Position numbers and translations under genes: made by a program. The notes under the pieces are model-generated. The model was given only the letters and a program-made list of their open reading frames with translations. It ran no database searches and was not told the DNA's origin. From Hyphomicrobiaceae bacterium (GTDB lineage Bacteria > Pseudomonadota > Alphaproteobacteria > Rhizobiales > Hyphomicrobiaceae): DNA of 9,511 nucleotides. Below are positions 1 to 5,286 of the stretch, piece by piece; position 1 is the first letter of the stretch, and the number at the start of each line of letters is the position of its first letter. The stretch is taken from the NCBI GenBank assembly GCA_025359005.1, contig JANYHP010000030.1, forward strand, positions 1 to 9,511, given 5' to 3'.

Positions 1-1
1 G

Positions 2-157
2 CAACGGGCGATCCGGTTCGGCGACGGTGATACGCTGTTCCAGCTCTTCACGGATGCCCGCGCGATCCGCCGCGGCGTGCTGCAAGCGGGGCAGGATACG
101 GCGGCGCCCGACTTCGGCCGTCATGCGCCAGCGAAAGACGACAAGCCTGCCCGGTGA
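2..157 (+). CDS. Prephenate/arogenate dehydrogenase, C-terminal fragment (5' end outside window)
   Basis: An open frame enters from the left edge and ends at TGA 155-157, giving 51 residues. The segment contains FGDGDTLFQLFTDARAIRR followed by AGQDTAAPDFGR. From memory this closely resembles the extreme C-terminus of alphaproteobacterial prephenate/arogenate (cyclohexadienyl) dehydrogenases, the TyrA/TyrC family, which oxidatively decarboxylate prephenate or arogenate in tyrosine synthesis. The NAD-binding Rossmann domain and the catalytic residues lie upstream of the window, so the function rests on this tail alone. The gene converges on the DUF2628 gene with only 35 bp between the stop codons, and I see no clear terminator hairpin in that gap. 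The fragment is too short for the ORF listing thresholds and could be missed by automatic annotation. Confidence 0.7.
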   Translation, partial: QRAIRFGDGDTLFQLFTDARAIRRGVLQAGQDTAAPDFGRHAPAKDDKPAR

Positions 158-192
158 GGCCTGATCGTGTGTTGGCGGCTGTCAACGATTGC

Positions 193-786
193 TCAATCCG
201 GCCGGCGGGGACGCAACGGGGCGAGCAGATTGCCGAGGATGCCGGGCGCGGGTGTCGGCGAGGCGGGCGGCGGCTGGGCCGGCGCTGGAGGCTGTGGCCG
301 CAGATTCAAACGCGACAGGGATGACGGGGCGGCGGCGGCGCTGGGCCGTGGCCCCGTGCTCATCGGGGCGGCGGGGAGCCAATGGTCATAAAACCGGCGC
401 TCGCAGTCGAGGGGGCCGGTGCCGGTGACGTGGCCGATCGTAGTCCAGCCACGGGCCTCCAGATGGGTGCGCTGCACTTCATCGGCTTCGGCGCCGCACA
501 CGAGGTGGGCGGCGAGGATGGCGAGAAGCGGGGTGATCGGCGGGAGGCCGAGCCATGTTGTGATGGCCACAATAGCGCCGACGATGGCCAGATAAGCCAA
601 TGTGGCAAGCCATATCCCGCGCGCTGCAAACCAGACAGGCGGCAGCAGAAAGGCGGGGAATGCGAAGCCATCCTTGACGAATTCGAGCGCTTCGGCGCGA
701 TCAATGCGGTCGGCCGCGGGGTTCGGCTGCTCATGAACCGAGAAGGACTTCAGGCGTTCACGGCCAAACAGCAGATACGTGAGCAT
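193..786 (-). CDS. DUF2628 domain membrane protein with proline-rich tail
   Basis: The product has 197 residues. Its N-terminal half matches the DUF2628 pattern: a VHE motif (17-19), an ADRxDRAEALEFVKDGF segment (25-41), then FPAFLLPPVW (43-52). Two hydrophobic stretches follow at about 58-79 and 81-99, probably one or two inner-membrane spans. A soluble part then carries an EARGW/ERRFYDHW-like segment, and the last 55 or so residues are rich in Pro and Ala and probably disordered. The ATG at 786 is the only reasonable start: an in-frame stop lies at 811-813 and no ATG, GTG or TTG codon occurs between them. The Shine-Dalgarno is weak (ACAGG about 10 nt upstream). The molecular role of DUF2628 is unknown; in Rhizobiales such genes often sit among amino-acid biosynthesis genes, which fits the convergent dehydrogenase. 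Overlapping frames on the plus strand here look like shadows. Confidence 0.85.
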   Translation of the reverse strand: MLTYLLFGRERLKSFSVHEQPNPAADRIDRAEALEFVKDGFAFPAFLLPPVWFAARGIWLATLAYLAIVGAIVAITTWLGLPPITPLLAILAAHLVCGAEADEVQRTHLEARGWTTIGHVTGTGPLDCERRFYDHWLPAAPMSTGPRPSAAAAPSSLSRLNLRPQPPAPAQPPPASPTPAPGILGNLLAPLRPRRPD

Positions 787-1156
787 GATTGGGCGCCTGT
801 CGGTTGAGCGTCATGGAAAGGCACGAACCTGCAGTGTCTCAATTTGAAATCGCAAAAGCAAGGGCAGCTTTCGAAGTCCAGCGGACACGCACCGGCACCG
901 GCACGACGTGAGTGACCCGGTGCCTCCGTTGGGCGGCCCTGGAATCTCTTGACCGCCGACTTCCGCTGCTGTGAAATGCGGACGAAGAGGACAGAAGCAG
1001 TCTGGGCCAAGAGCACGCATCGTGCCATGGTCGCAACGCGCTGCTGAGATGGTCGCTGTTGGCGGGGCTGCGGACCCTGTGCTTGGCGATCGGCTGATTT
1101 CGGACGCGGTCATCGACTACCCACTCCCCTGCAAGGTCGCCGACCGCTATCTTTCC
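787..1156. other. Divergent intergenic region between DUF2628 and Ada-like genes
   Basis: About 370 bp separate the two divergent starts. Reading frames do cross it: the Ada-like frame is open back to 971, and several minus-strand frames are open. Their translations (Arg/Cys/Ser-rich, with no family signature) do not look like protein. The one clear structure is the perfect inverted repeat at 894-924. Promoters for both flanking genes must lie here, but I could not assign convincing -35/-10 boxes. No tRNA-like fold or direct-repeat array was seen. Confidence 0.6.
894..924. repeat. Perfect 8-bp GC-rich inverted repeat (hairpin or operator)
   Basis: GGCACCGG at 894-901 is exactly complementary to CCGGTGCC at 917-924, with a 15-nt loop. 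The left arm is preceded by an overlapping copy of CACCGG, so the local sequence is CACCGG-CACCGG. No T-tract follows on either strand, which argues against a classical intrinsic terminator. It lies 108 bp upstream of the DUF2628 start and 233 bp upstream of the Ada-like start. It could be an operator, an RNA hairpin in a leader, or chance in GC-rich DNA. Confidence 0.4.
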
Positions 1157-1714
1157 ATGATGCTCGACGAACGAACATGTCTGAACGCCATGGTACAACG
1201 CGACGCGCGTTATGACGGTGCCTTCTTCATCGGCGTCAAGACGACTGGCATTTACTGCCGCCCAGTCTGCAAAGCACGGATGCCGCGCCCAAAGAATGTT
1301 ACGTTTTGGCCAAGCGCGGCTGCGGCCGAGAGCGCTGGTTTTCGCCCGTGTCTGCGCTGTCGACCTGAGGCGGCGCCGTTTTGCCCGGCATGGAATGGCA
1401 GTCGGACGACCGTCGACAAGGCGATGCGCCTGATCGAGAACGGCGAGCTTGATCGCGGCACGCTCGAAGAACTCTGTGAAAGGCTAGGTGTCGGCTCACG
1501 CCACTTATCGCGACTGTTCAAGCAGCACCTTGCTGCTTCACCCGGTCAAGTCGCAAAAACGCAGCGGACGCAACGAGCAAAGCGGTTGCTGGACACGAGC
1601 GACCAGCCTCTTGCCGCGATCGCCGAGCAGGCTGGCTTCGCAAGCGCACGCCGCATGCATGCAGCAATCACTGCTCTTTACGGGCGGCCACCTTCACAAC
1701 TTCGGGGTCGCTGA
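1157..1714 (+). CDS. Ada-type methylphosphotriester sensor with AraC-family DNA-binding domain (AdaA-like)
   Basis: With the start at the tandem ATGATG (1157), the product has 185 residues. Residues 5-75 form the Ada metal-binding domain, with DARYDGAFFIGVKTTGIYCR ending at Cys34. The four zinc ligands are Cys34, Cys38, Cys65 and Cys68, with the same spacing (x3, x26, x2) as Cys38/42/69/72 of E. coli Ada. Cys34 corresponds to the residue that takes the methyl group from methylphosphotriesters. Residues of about 85-183 form an AraC-type double helix-turn-helix, containing LCERLGVGSRHLSRLFKQH and IAEQAGFASARRMHAAI. The protein stops right after the HTH, so it lacks both the O6-methylguanine methyltransferase domain of Ada and the AlkA glycosylase domain of the common fusion. 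It thus resembles Bacillus AdaA: a methylation-activated regulator without repair activity on bases. The frame is open to 971, but the upstream part has no family similarity. No good Shine-Dalgarno precedes 1157 (AAGG at 1133 is too far), so the start comes from family alignment. Confidence 0.85.
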   Translation: MMLDERTCLNAMVQRDARYDGAFFIGVKTTGIYCRPVCKARMPRPKNVTFWPSAAAAESAGFRPCLRCRPEAAPFCPAWNGSRTTVDKAMRLIENGELDRGTLEELCERLGVGSRHLSRLFKQHLAASPGQVAKTQRTQRAKRLLDTSDQPLAAIAEQAGFASARRMHAAITALYGRPPSQLRGR

Positions 1715-1731
1715 CCAGACGCAGACAATAT

Positions 1732-1749
1732 CAAATTACACACAATTTG
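1732..1749. promoter_or_regulatory. Operator-like palindrome CAAATT-N6-AATTTG before the DUF3237 gene
   Basis: CAAATT (1732-1737) and AATTTG (1744-1749) form a perfect 6-bp inverted repeat around a 6-bp spacer, ACACAC. The site lies in the 48-bp gap between the Ada-like stop and the DUF3237 start, ending 2 bp before its Shine-Dalgarno. It is strikingly AT-rich for this DNA. The size and symmetry suit a dimeric regulator, but the regulator is not identifiable from the site. In this position binding would block transcription or translation initiation. It could also be a weak RNA hairpin near the ribosome binding site. Confidence 0.45.
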
Positions 1750-1762
1750 CGAAGGAGCATGC

Positions 1763-2236
1763 ATGTCTGAAGTTGACACCGAATTCTTGTTCGAGGCCCG
1801 TATCTCGTTAGGAACCCCGATTCATATCGGCCAAACACCAAACGGCTACCGGATGATTGTCAACGTGGCTGGCGGCCGCTTTGAGGGCCCCAAACTCATG
1901 GGCGAGGTCATCCCAATGTCTGGCGCCGACTGGTCGCGTATTCGTGCAGATGGCAACGGTGCGCTCGACGTTCGCATGACACTGAAGACGGATGATGGCG
2001 CTCTGCTCTTCGTGCACTGGCACGGCCTCATGATCGTATCGCCGGAGAACAGGGATTACGCCCTGGATTTTGCGAAACCGGATGATCCGAACGGTGCTGG
2101 CCGCTACTATTTCCGGACGAGCCCCCAGTTCGAAACCGGCGACGAGCGTTACGCTTGGCTGAATAACCTCATATGTGTGACAAAATCTCGAACGGGTGGC
2201 GGCGGCGTCGTTCACCGCGTCTTCGCAATCAAATAG
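1763..2236 (+). CDS. DUF3237 family protein
   Basis: The product has 157 residues and no signal peptide or membrane segment, so it should be cytoplasmic. Most of its length matches DUF3237: TPNGYRMIVNVAGGRFEGPK (25-44), MGEVIPMSGADW (46-57), a DVRMTLKTDDGALLFVHWHG stretch, and GRYYFRTSPQFETGDERYAW followed by LNN near the C-terminus. DUF3237 proteins are small beta-rich proteins of unknown biochemical role, often found near catabolic genes. The start is well supported by AAGGAG at 1752-1757, 5 nt before the ATG. It lies 48 bp after the Ada-like gene on the same strand and could be co-transcribed, but the palindrome at 1732-1749 suggests separate control. A long open frame runs antisense to it (1808-2497) but has no protein-like features. 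Confidence 0.88.
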   Translation: MSEVDTEFLFEARISLGTPIHIGQTPNGYRMIVNVAGGRFEGPKLMGEVIPMSGADWSRIRADGNGALDVRMTLKTDDGALLFVHWHGLMIVSPENRDYALDFAKPDDPNGAGRYYFRTSPQFETGDERYAWLNNLICVTKSRTGGGGVVHRVFAIK

Positions 2237-2772
2237 CGAGATCGCATCAGTACTTTCGATAGAGCCGGATGGCCGCTTACGTAGGTAGACCGGTCGTACA
2301 AAGAACAATGCGGGAATCCGGCGGTATGGGTCACGACTTGCCGCTCTCACGTCCACCTGACTTTCGGCTAACCTACCAAAGACCGGACGAACCGCAAGGC
2401 CGTCGTCATCGATCGAGCGACTGTCGGTCCTGGCCCAACGCGTCGGCGGCGGGGGGGGCGGTATTGGTAGCCAGCGGATGTTTTCATACTGAGACACGAC
2501 CCAGGGGCGGCGGTCGGCTGCCGATGATGTGTGCGCGCCCGGTCATGGTCACCGCACAGCTTTAGCGGATTTTGCGGGGCCTTGTCTGCGGGGCTGGTAA
2601 AAATAGCAGTGCCGGGACGGCGCTGCTCGATTGCATGTCACGAAAGGCGAATTTCGCTGGCCAGACAGATCGCTTATGACTTACCCCAAGGGCTGTCCCC
2701 TCCCCCCAAGAAGCCGTCGCGGGTGTATCCGAAGGTCCGGGTTGCCCGACACATCGCCACCGGAGCCATGCC
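2237..2772. other. 536-bp spacer without a convincing gene
   Basis: Open frames of 78-99 codons cross this stretch but overlap each other, lack good ribosome binding sites and show no recognisable motif. Visible elements are a run of eight G at 2451-2458, an 11-bp palindrome GCGAA-T-TTCGC at 2647-2657, and a C-rich segment at 2694-2710 with two copies of CCCCAAG. The part at about 2265-2440 has a look I associate with decayed dispersed intergenic repeats of Bradyrhizobium-type genomes, but I cannot prove that by reading. The ppa promoter must lie in the right part; I could not place its boxes with confidence. Confidence 0.5.
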
Positions 2773-3306
2773 ATGCGTCTCGAAGCCATCCCAACGGGCA
2801 AAAACCCGCCCCACGACATCAACGTTGTGATCGAGGTGCCGGTCGGCGGCGAGCCGATCAAATATGAGATGGACAAGGCGTCGGGCACGCTGTTCGTCGA
2901 CCGGTTCCTGTATACGCCCATGCGCTATCCGGGGAACTACGGGTTCGTGCCGCATACCTTGTCGGCGGACGGCGATCCGATCGACGTGCTGGTGTGCAAT
3001 ACTCGCGCAATCGTGCCGGGCGCGGTGATCAGCTGCCGGCCGGTCGGCGTGTTGGTGATGGAAGACGATGGCGGCGGCGACGAGAAGGTGATCGCGGTGC
3101 CGGCGTCGAAGATCACCATGCGGTATGACAAGGTCCGGACGGTGACAGACCTGCCGGACATCACGGTGCAGCAAATCCAGCATTTCTTCGAGCATTACAA
3201 GGACCTGGAGCCGGGCAAATGGGTCAAGATCCACCATTGGGGCGACGCCGACGAAGCGCGCCGGCTGATCGTGGAATCGATCGAGCGGTACAAGGCGAAA
3301 GCCTGA
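2773..3306 (+). CDS. ppa: Inorganic pyrophosphatase, family I
   Basis: This cytoplasmic Mg-dependent enzyme hydrolyses pyrophosphate to two phosphates and pulls biosynthetic reactions forward. The product has 177 residues, the normal bacterial length. The signature DGDPIDVLV is at 66-74. Every active-site residue I could place by alignment to E. coli PPase is present, shifted by one: Glu21, Lys30, Glu32, Arg44, Tyr56, Asp66, Asp68, Asp71, Asp98, Asp103, Lys105, Tyr142 and Lys143. The C-terminal half has the conserved HFFEHYKDLEPGKWVK block. The start at 2773 has GGAG (2762-2765) 7 nt upstream; another ATG at 2768 is out of frame. It begins after a 536-bp gene-poor spacer and ends 73 bp before the next gene, with no obvious terminator between them. 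Confidence 0.97.
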   Translation: MRLEAIPTGKNPPHDINVVIEVPVGGEPIKYEMDKASGTLFVDRFLYTPMRYPGNYGFVPHTLSADGDPIDVLVCNTRAIVPGAVISCRPVGVLVMEDDGGGDEKVIAVPASKITMRYDKVRTVTDLPDITVQQIQHFFEHYKDLEPGKWVKIHHWGDADEARRLIVESIERYKAKA

Positions 3307-3379
3307 GCATGAAACCTTGACCCGCAGGGGCATCTGGACCAACGCTGTGGATAGCTCGTTCCTGGTGAAGAGGTATGCA

Positions 3380-4360
3380 ATGAAGCGGCGCGCAGTCTTG
3401 TCGGGTGTTGGCGGCGCCGCCGTAGTCTCGCTGTCGATCGTGAGCGCGGTGTCAGCGCTCGCTCAGACCCCCGGCAAGGTCTACCGCCTCGGGCACCTGG
3501 GAATTGCGGCGGCCAGCGAAGCCTACACGCGCGAAACCACCCTGCCGGAACTGGCGAAGCTTGGCTACGTCGAGGGCCGCAACCTTGTCATTGATGGGCG
3601 TGTCGGCGGGCTGACGGCGATGCCGGGCCTGATGGGGGACATGCTGGCTGCCCGGCCGGATGCAGTTATCGCTATCGGTCCGGCGGCCACGTCTGCTGCC
3701 CATGCGGCCACGCGCACGGTGCCGATCATTGGCTTTGGCAGCGACCCGATCGAACTCGGGCTCGCGAAGAGTTACGCGCGGCCCGGTGGCACCGTTACCG
3801 GCGTCGTCATCCTGGTCAATGAACTCGAAGCCAAACGGCTGTCGATCCTGCAAGAGGCGGTGCCGGAGCGGCGGCGCGTGGCGATGCTGTTGTCCACGAC
3901 GGGGAACCCGGTCAGTGAGCCCGCCCTGCGGAAGGCGGCCGCTGGGCTCGGTCTCGAGCTGCTCCCTTTCACCGTCGCCACGCCGGCCGAGTATCCGACG
4001 GCGTTCGCGGCGATGCGGGCGGCGGGTGCGCAGGCCCTGGTTATCAGCGCGACGCCGGAATTCCAGAATGACGCCAAGCAGCTTGCGGCCCTCGCCGTGG
4101 AGGCCCGGCTGCCGACGGTGTGCGAATGGGCGGATATGGCGCGCTCGGGGTGTCTGATCGGGTATGGTCCGAGCCGCGCCGAGATGCGACGCCGCATGGC
4201 CCATCAGATTGCGGCCATATTCCGCGGCACTTCGGTGGCCGACGTTCCGATCGAGCTGCCGACGCTGTTCGAATTCGCGGTCAATCAAAAGACCGCCAAG
4301 GCGCTCGACCTGACGCTGCCCGCCGGTGTGCTGCTGCGCGCCAACGAGGTGATCGAGTAG
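3380..4360 (+). CDS. ABC transporter substrate-binding protein (ABC_sub_bind/DUF534 type), orphan
   Basis: The product has 326 residues. A signal peptide is clear: MKRR at the N-terminus, a hydrophobic core at about 10-24, and a likely cut after Ala28 (ALA-Q). The twin Arg could indicate Tat export, but the motif RRAVL is incomplete and Sec is as likely. The mature part has the family pattern: VYRLGHLG, ELAKLGYVEGRNLVIDGR, a VIAIGPAATSAAHAAT segment, VPIIGFGSDPIELGLAKS, ARPGGTVTGV, and a C-terminal LPTLFEFAVNQKTAKALDLT followed by LPAGVLLRA. It should be a periplasmic ligand-binding protein; the ligand cannot be read from sequence. No permease or ATPase gene adjoins it, which is common for this expanded family in Bradyrhizobium-like genomes. 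The frame is open to 3317, but 3380 is preferred because GAAGAGG (3367-3373) lies 6 nt upstream and the signal peptide starts there. A minimal ATG-CAA-TGA frame (3375-3383) overlaps the start. Confidence 0.9.
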   Translation: MKRRAVLSGVGGAAVVSLSIVSAVSALAQTPGKVYRLGHLGIAAASEAYTRETTLPELAKLGYVEGRNLVIDGRVGGLTAMPGLMGDMLAARPDAVIAIGPAATSAAHAATRTVPIIGFGSDPIELGLAKSYARPGGTVTGVVILVNELEAKRLSILQEAVPERRRVAMLLSTTGNPVSEPALRKAAAGLGLELLPFTVATPAEYPTAFAAMRAAGAQALVISATPEFQNDAKQLAALAVEARLPTVCEWADMARSGCLIGYGPSRAEMRRRMAHQIAAIFRGTSVADVPIELPTLFEFAVNQKTAKALDLTLPAGVLLRANEVIE

Positions 4361-4394
4361 GGGACTTCTGATAAATAATTGAACCGTGTGCCGT

Positions 4395-4415
4395 CCCACA
4401 TGACGAACGCGTGGG
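4395..4415 (-). terminator. Weak hairpin in the convergent gap
   Basis: CCCAC (4395-4399) pairs with GTGGG (4411-4415) across an 11-nt loop. It lies just past the stop of the minus-strand coiled-coil gene (4418) and 34 bp past the stop of the plus-strand binding-protein gene. The stem is short and no T-tract follows on the minus strand, so a terminator role is only a possibility based on position between convergent genes. Confidence 0.2.
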
Positions 4416-4417
4416 GC

Positions 4418-4903
4418 TCAGAGCTGCGTGCCCTTTTTGCCTTCGGGCCCTTCGAGTTCTTTGATCTTGTCCTTGAATTTCTTCAGCATGCGTTCGACGT
4501 AACTCAGCGCCTTATCGACTTCTTCTTCGGTCGGAAGCTGGATGCCGGACTGGCGCTTGGTGGACGGGTCGGGAGGCACGCCGTTCATCTCTTCGAGACG
4601 CTTGACGGCCGTCTTCAGCTCGGCGTTTTCGGCCTTGAGGCGCTCGATCTCGTCGGTCACGGCGGCGCGGTCGTCCGGCATCATGGTGCACGCCCAGCTA
4701 CCCGATGCCTGGCGGCACATGGAGATGACGCCGGTCTGGGTGTCGAGGCGCAGCACACCGCCGTCGGTCGGGTGCATGGTGAAGCGGCCCGGTGTGCCGG
4801 CGGGGAGCGCGGATTGGGCGTAGCTATCGCTGGCGACGCCGGCTGTCGCTGCGACGACGGTGGCGAGCAGCATAGCGGTTGAGCGGCGGGCGGGCTGCGC
4901 CAT
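4418..4903 (-). CDS. Exported small coiled-coil protein of unknown function
   Basis: The product has 161 residues. The N-terminus is a Sec signal peptide with Arg6-Arg7, a hydrophobic core at about 10-24 and a likely cut after Ala29 (SYA-Q). Residues 39-75 form a small domain, RFTMHPTDGGVLRLDTQTG followed by VISMCRQASGSWACTMM, with Cys63 and Cys72 placed for a disulfide in the periplasm. Residues 78-104 look like a coiled coil with Val82, Leu89, Leu96 and Leu103 exactly seven apart. The C-terminal third is charged, with a second probable helix (EEEVDKALSYVERMLKKFKD). I recognise the TP.DGG.LRLDT pattern from unnamed alphaproteobacterial proteins but know no function. The frame is open to 4990; the inner ATG at 4903 is chosen because GAAGAG lies 7 nt upstream and the signal peptide begins there. 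It is transcribed away from the PodJ-like gene, so the two may share a regulatory region. Confidence 0.82.
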   Translation of the reverse strand: MAQPARRSTAMLLATVVAATAGVASDSYAQSALPAGTPGRFTMHPTDGGVLRLDTQTGVISMCRQASGSWACTMMPDDRAAVTDEIERLKAENAELKTAVKRLEEMNGVPPDPSTKRQSGIQLPTEEEVDKALSYVERMLKKFKDKIKELEGPEGKKGTQL

Positions 4904-5286
4904 GGCGTAACTCTTCGATGTTGGGCCAACGGATGGCAGGAAGCGATCGCGTATCGTGGACGACGAATCGATCTGCAATGTGGCGAACACGGCTTACTGC
5001 GGCAAAGCGGCGCCGCGGCGCTGGTGTGTTGCAGAATTGGCCTTTGAAAACATTGGTCTTTAGGGCTCGGATGCAACTTAACCTTTCCTTTACTGGCGCC
5101 TGACAGGTTGCCACTCAAGAGCTTCCGAACTCGTGCCGCGTCGGAGCCCAAGAAGCAGCTTCAAGACGAATCCCTGCGACGTGGCCAGTCTGCGATCCAA
5201 TCCCGTGATGCCCCCTTGGGATCGTGAGCGCTTTTCGTGTCCGCCTCGTTGCCCCCATCGTTCCGGCCGAGACGCAGAGACACATC
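4904..5286. other. Divergent intergenic region between the two envelope genes
   Basis: This 383-bp region separates the coiled-coil protein gene (minus) from the PodJ-like gene (plus) and must carry both promoters. It contains a CtrA-like box at 5078-5092, two GANTC sites (GAATC at 4965-4969 and 5168-5172) that could be CcrM methylation sites, and a GC palindrome GCGGCGCCGC near 5007-5016. The segment around 5040-5092 is clearly richer in A/T than its flanks, as expected for a promoter. I see no protein-like frame in it. Confidence 0.55.
5078..5092. promoter_or_regulatory. CtrA-like binding site, TTAA-N7-TTTA
   Basis: TTAA (5078-5081), seven bases (CCTTTCC), then TTTA (5089-5092). The CtrA consensus of alphaproteobacteria is TTAA-N7-TTAA; here the left half is perfect, the spacing exact, and the right half differs at one base. 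The context TTAACC-N5-TTTACT also resembles the form common in Rhizobiales. The site lies 195 bp upstream of the PodJ-like start and 175 bp from the divergent start. CtrA is the master cell-cycle response regulator of this class, and polarity genes are among its known targets in Caulobacter and Rhizobiales. Binding here is inferred from sequence only. Confidence 0.4.

Noticed and set aside
382..807. 141-codon plus-strand frame opposite DUF2628
   Set aside because: No motif or ribosome binding site; the minus-strand product has the DUF2628 pattern and membrane segments.
841..861. Possible Ada box (AAT-N6-GCAA type) upstream of the Ada-like gene
   Set aside because: The nearest matches have spacers of 7 or 8 bases instead of 6, and the site is about 300 bp from the start, so I do not call it.
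971..1156. N-terminal extension of the Ada-like protein from an ATG at 971
   Set aside because: The extra 62 residues have no family similarity, and Ada N-domains normally begin a few residues before the conserved DARYDG segment.
1808..2497. 229-codon minus-strand frame antisense to DUF3237 and running into the spacer
   Set aside because: No recognisable motif and a start next to a run of Pro codons made by the G8 tract; DUF3237 on the plus strand explains the region.
3452..4399. 315-codon minus-strand frame opposite the substrate-binding protein
   Set aside because: No family signature, and the opposite strand encodes a complete exported protein with a good Shine-Dalgarno.
5094..5112. Possible sigma-54 promoter (TGGC...TTGCC)
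   Set aside because: The spacing between the GG and GC elements is 13 bases instead of 10.
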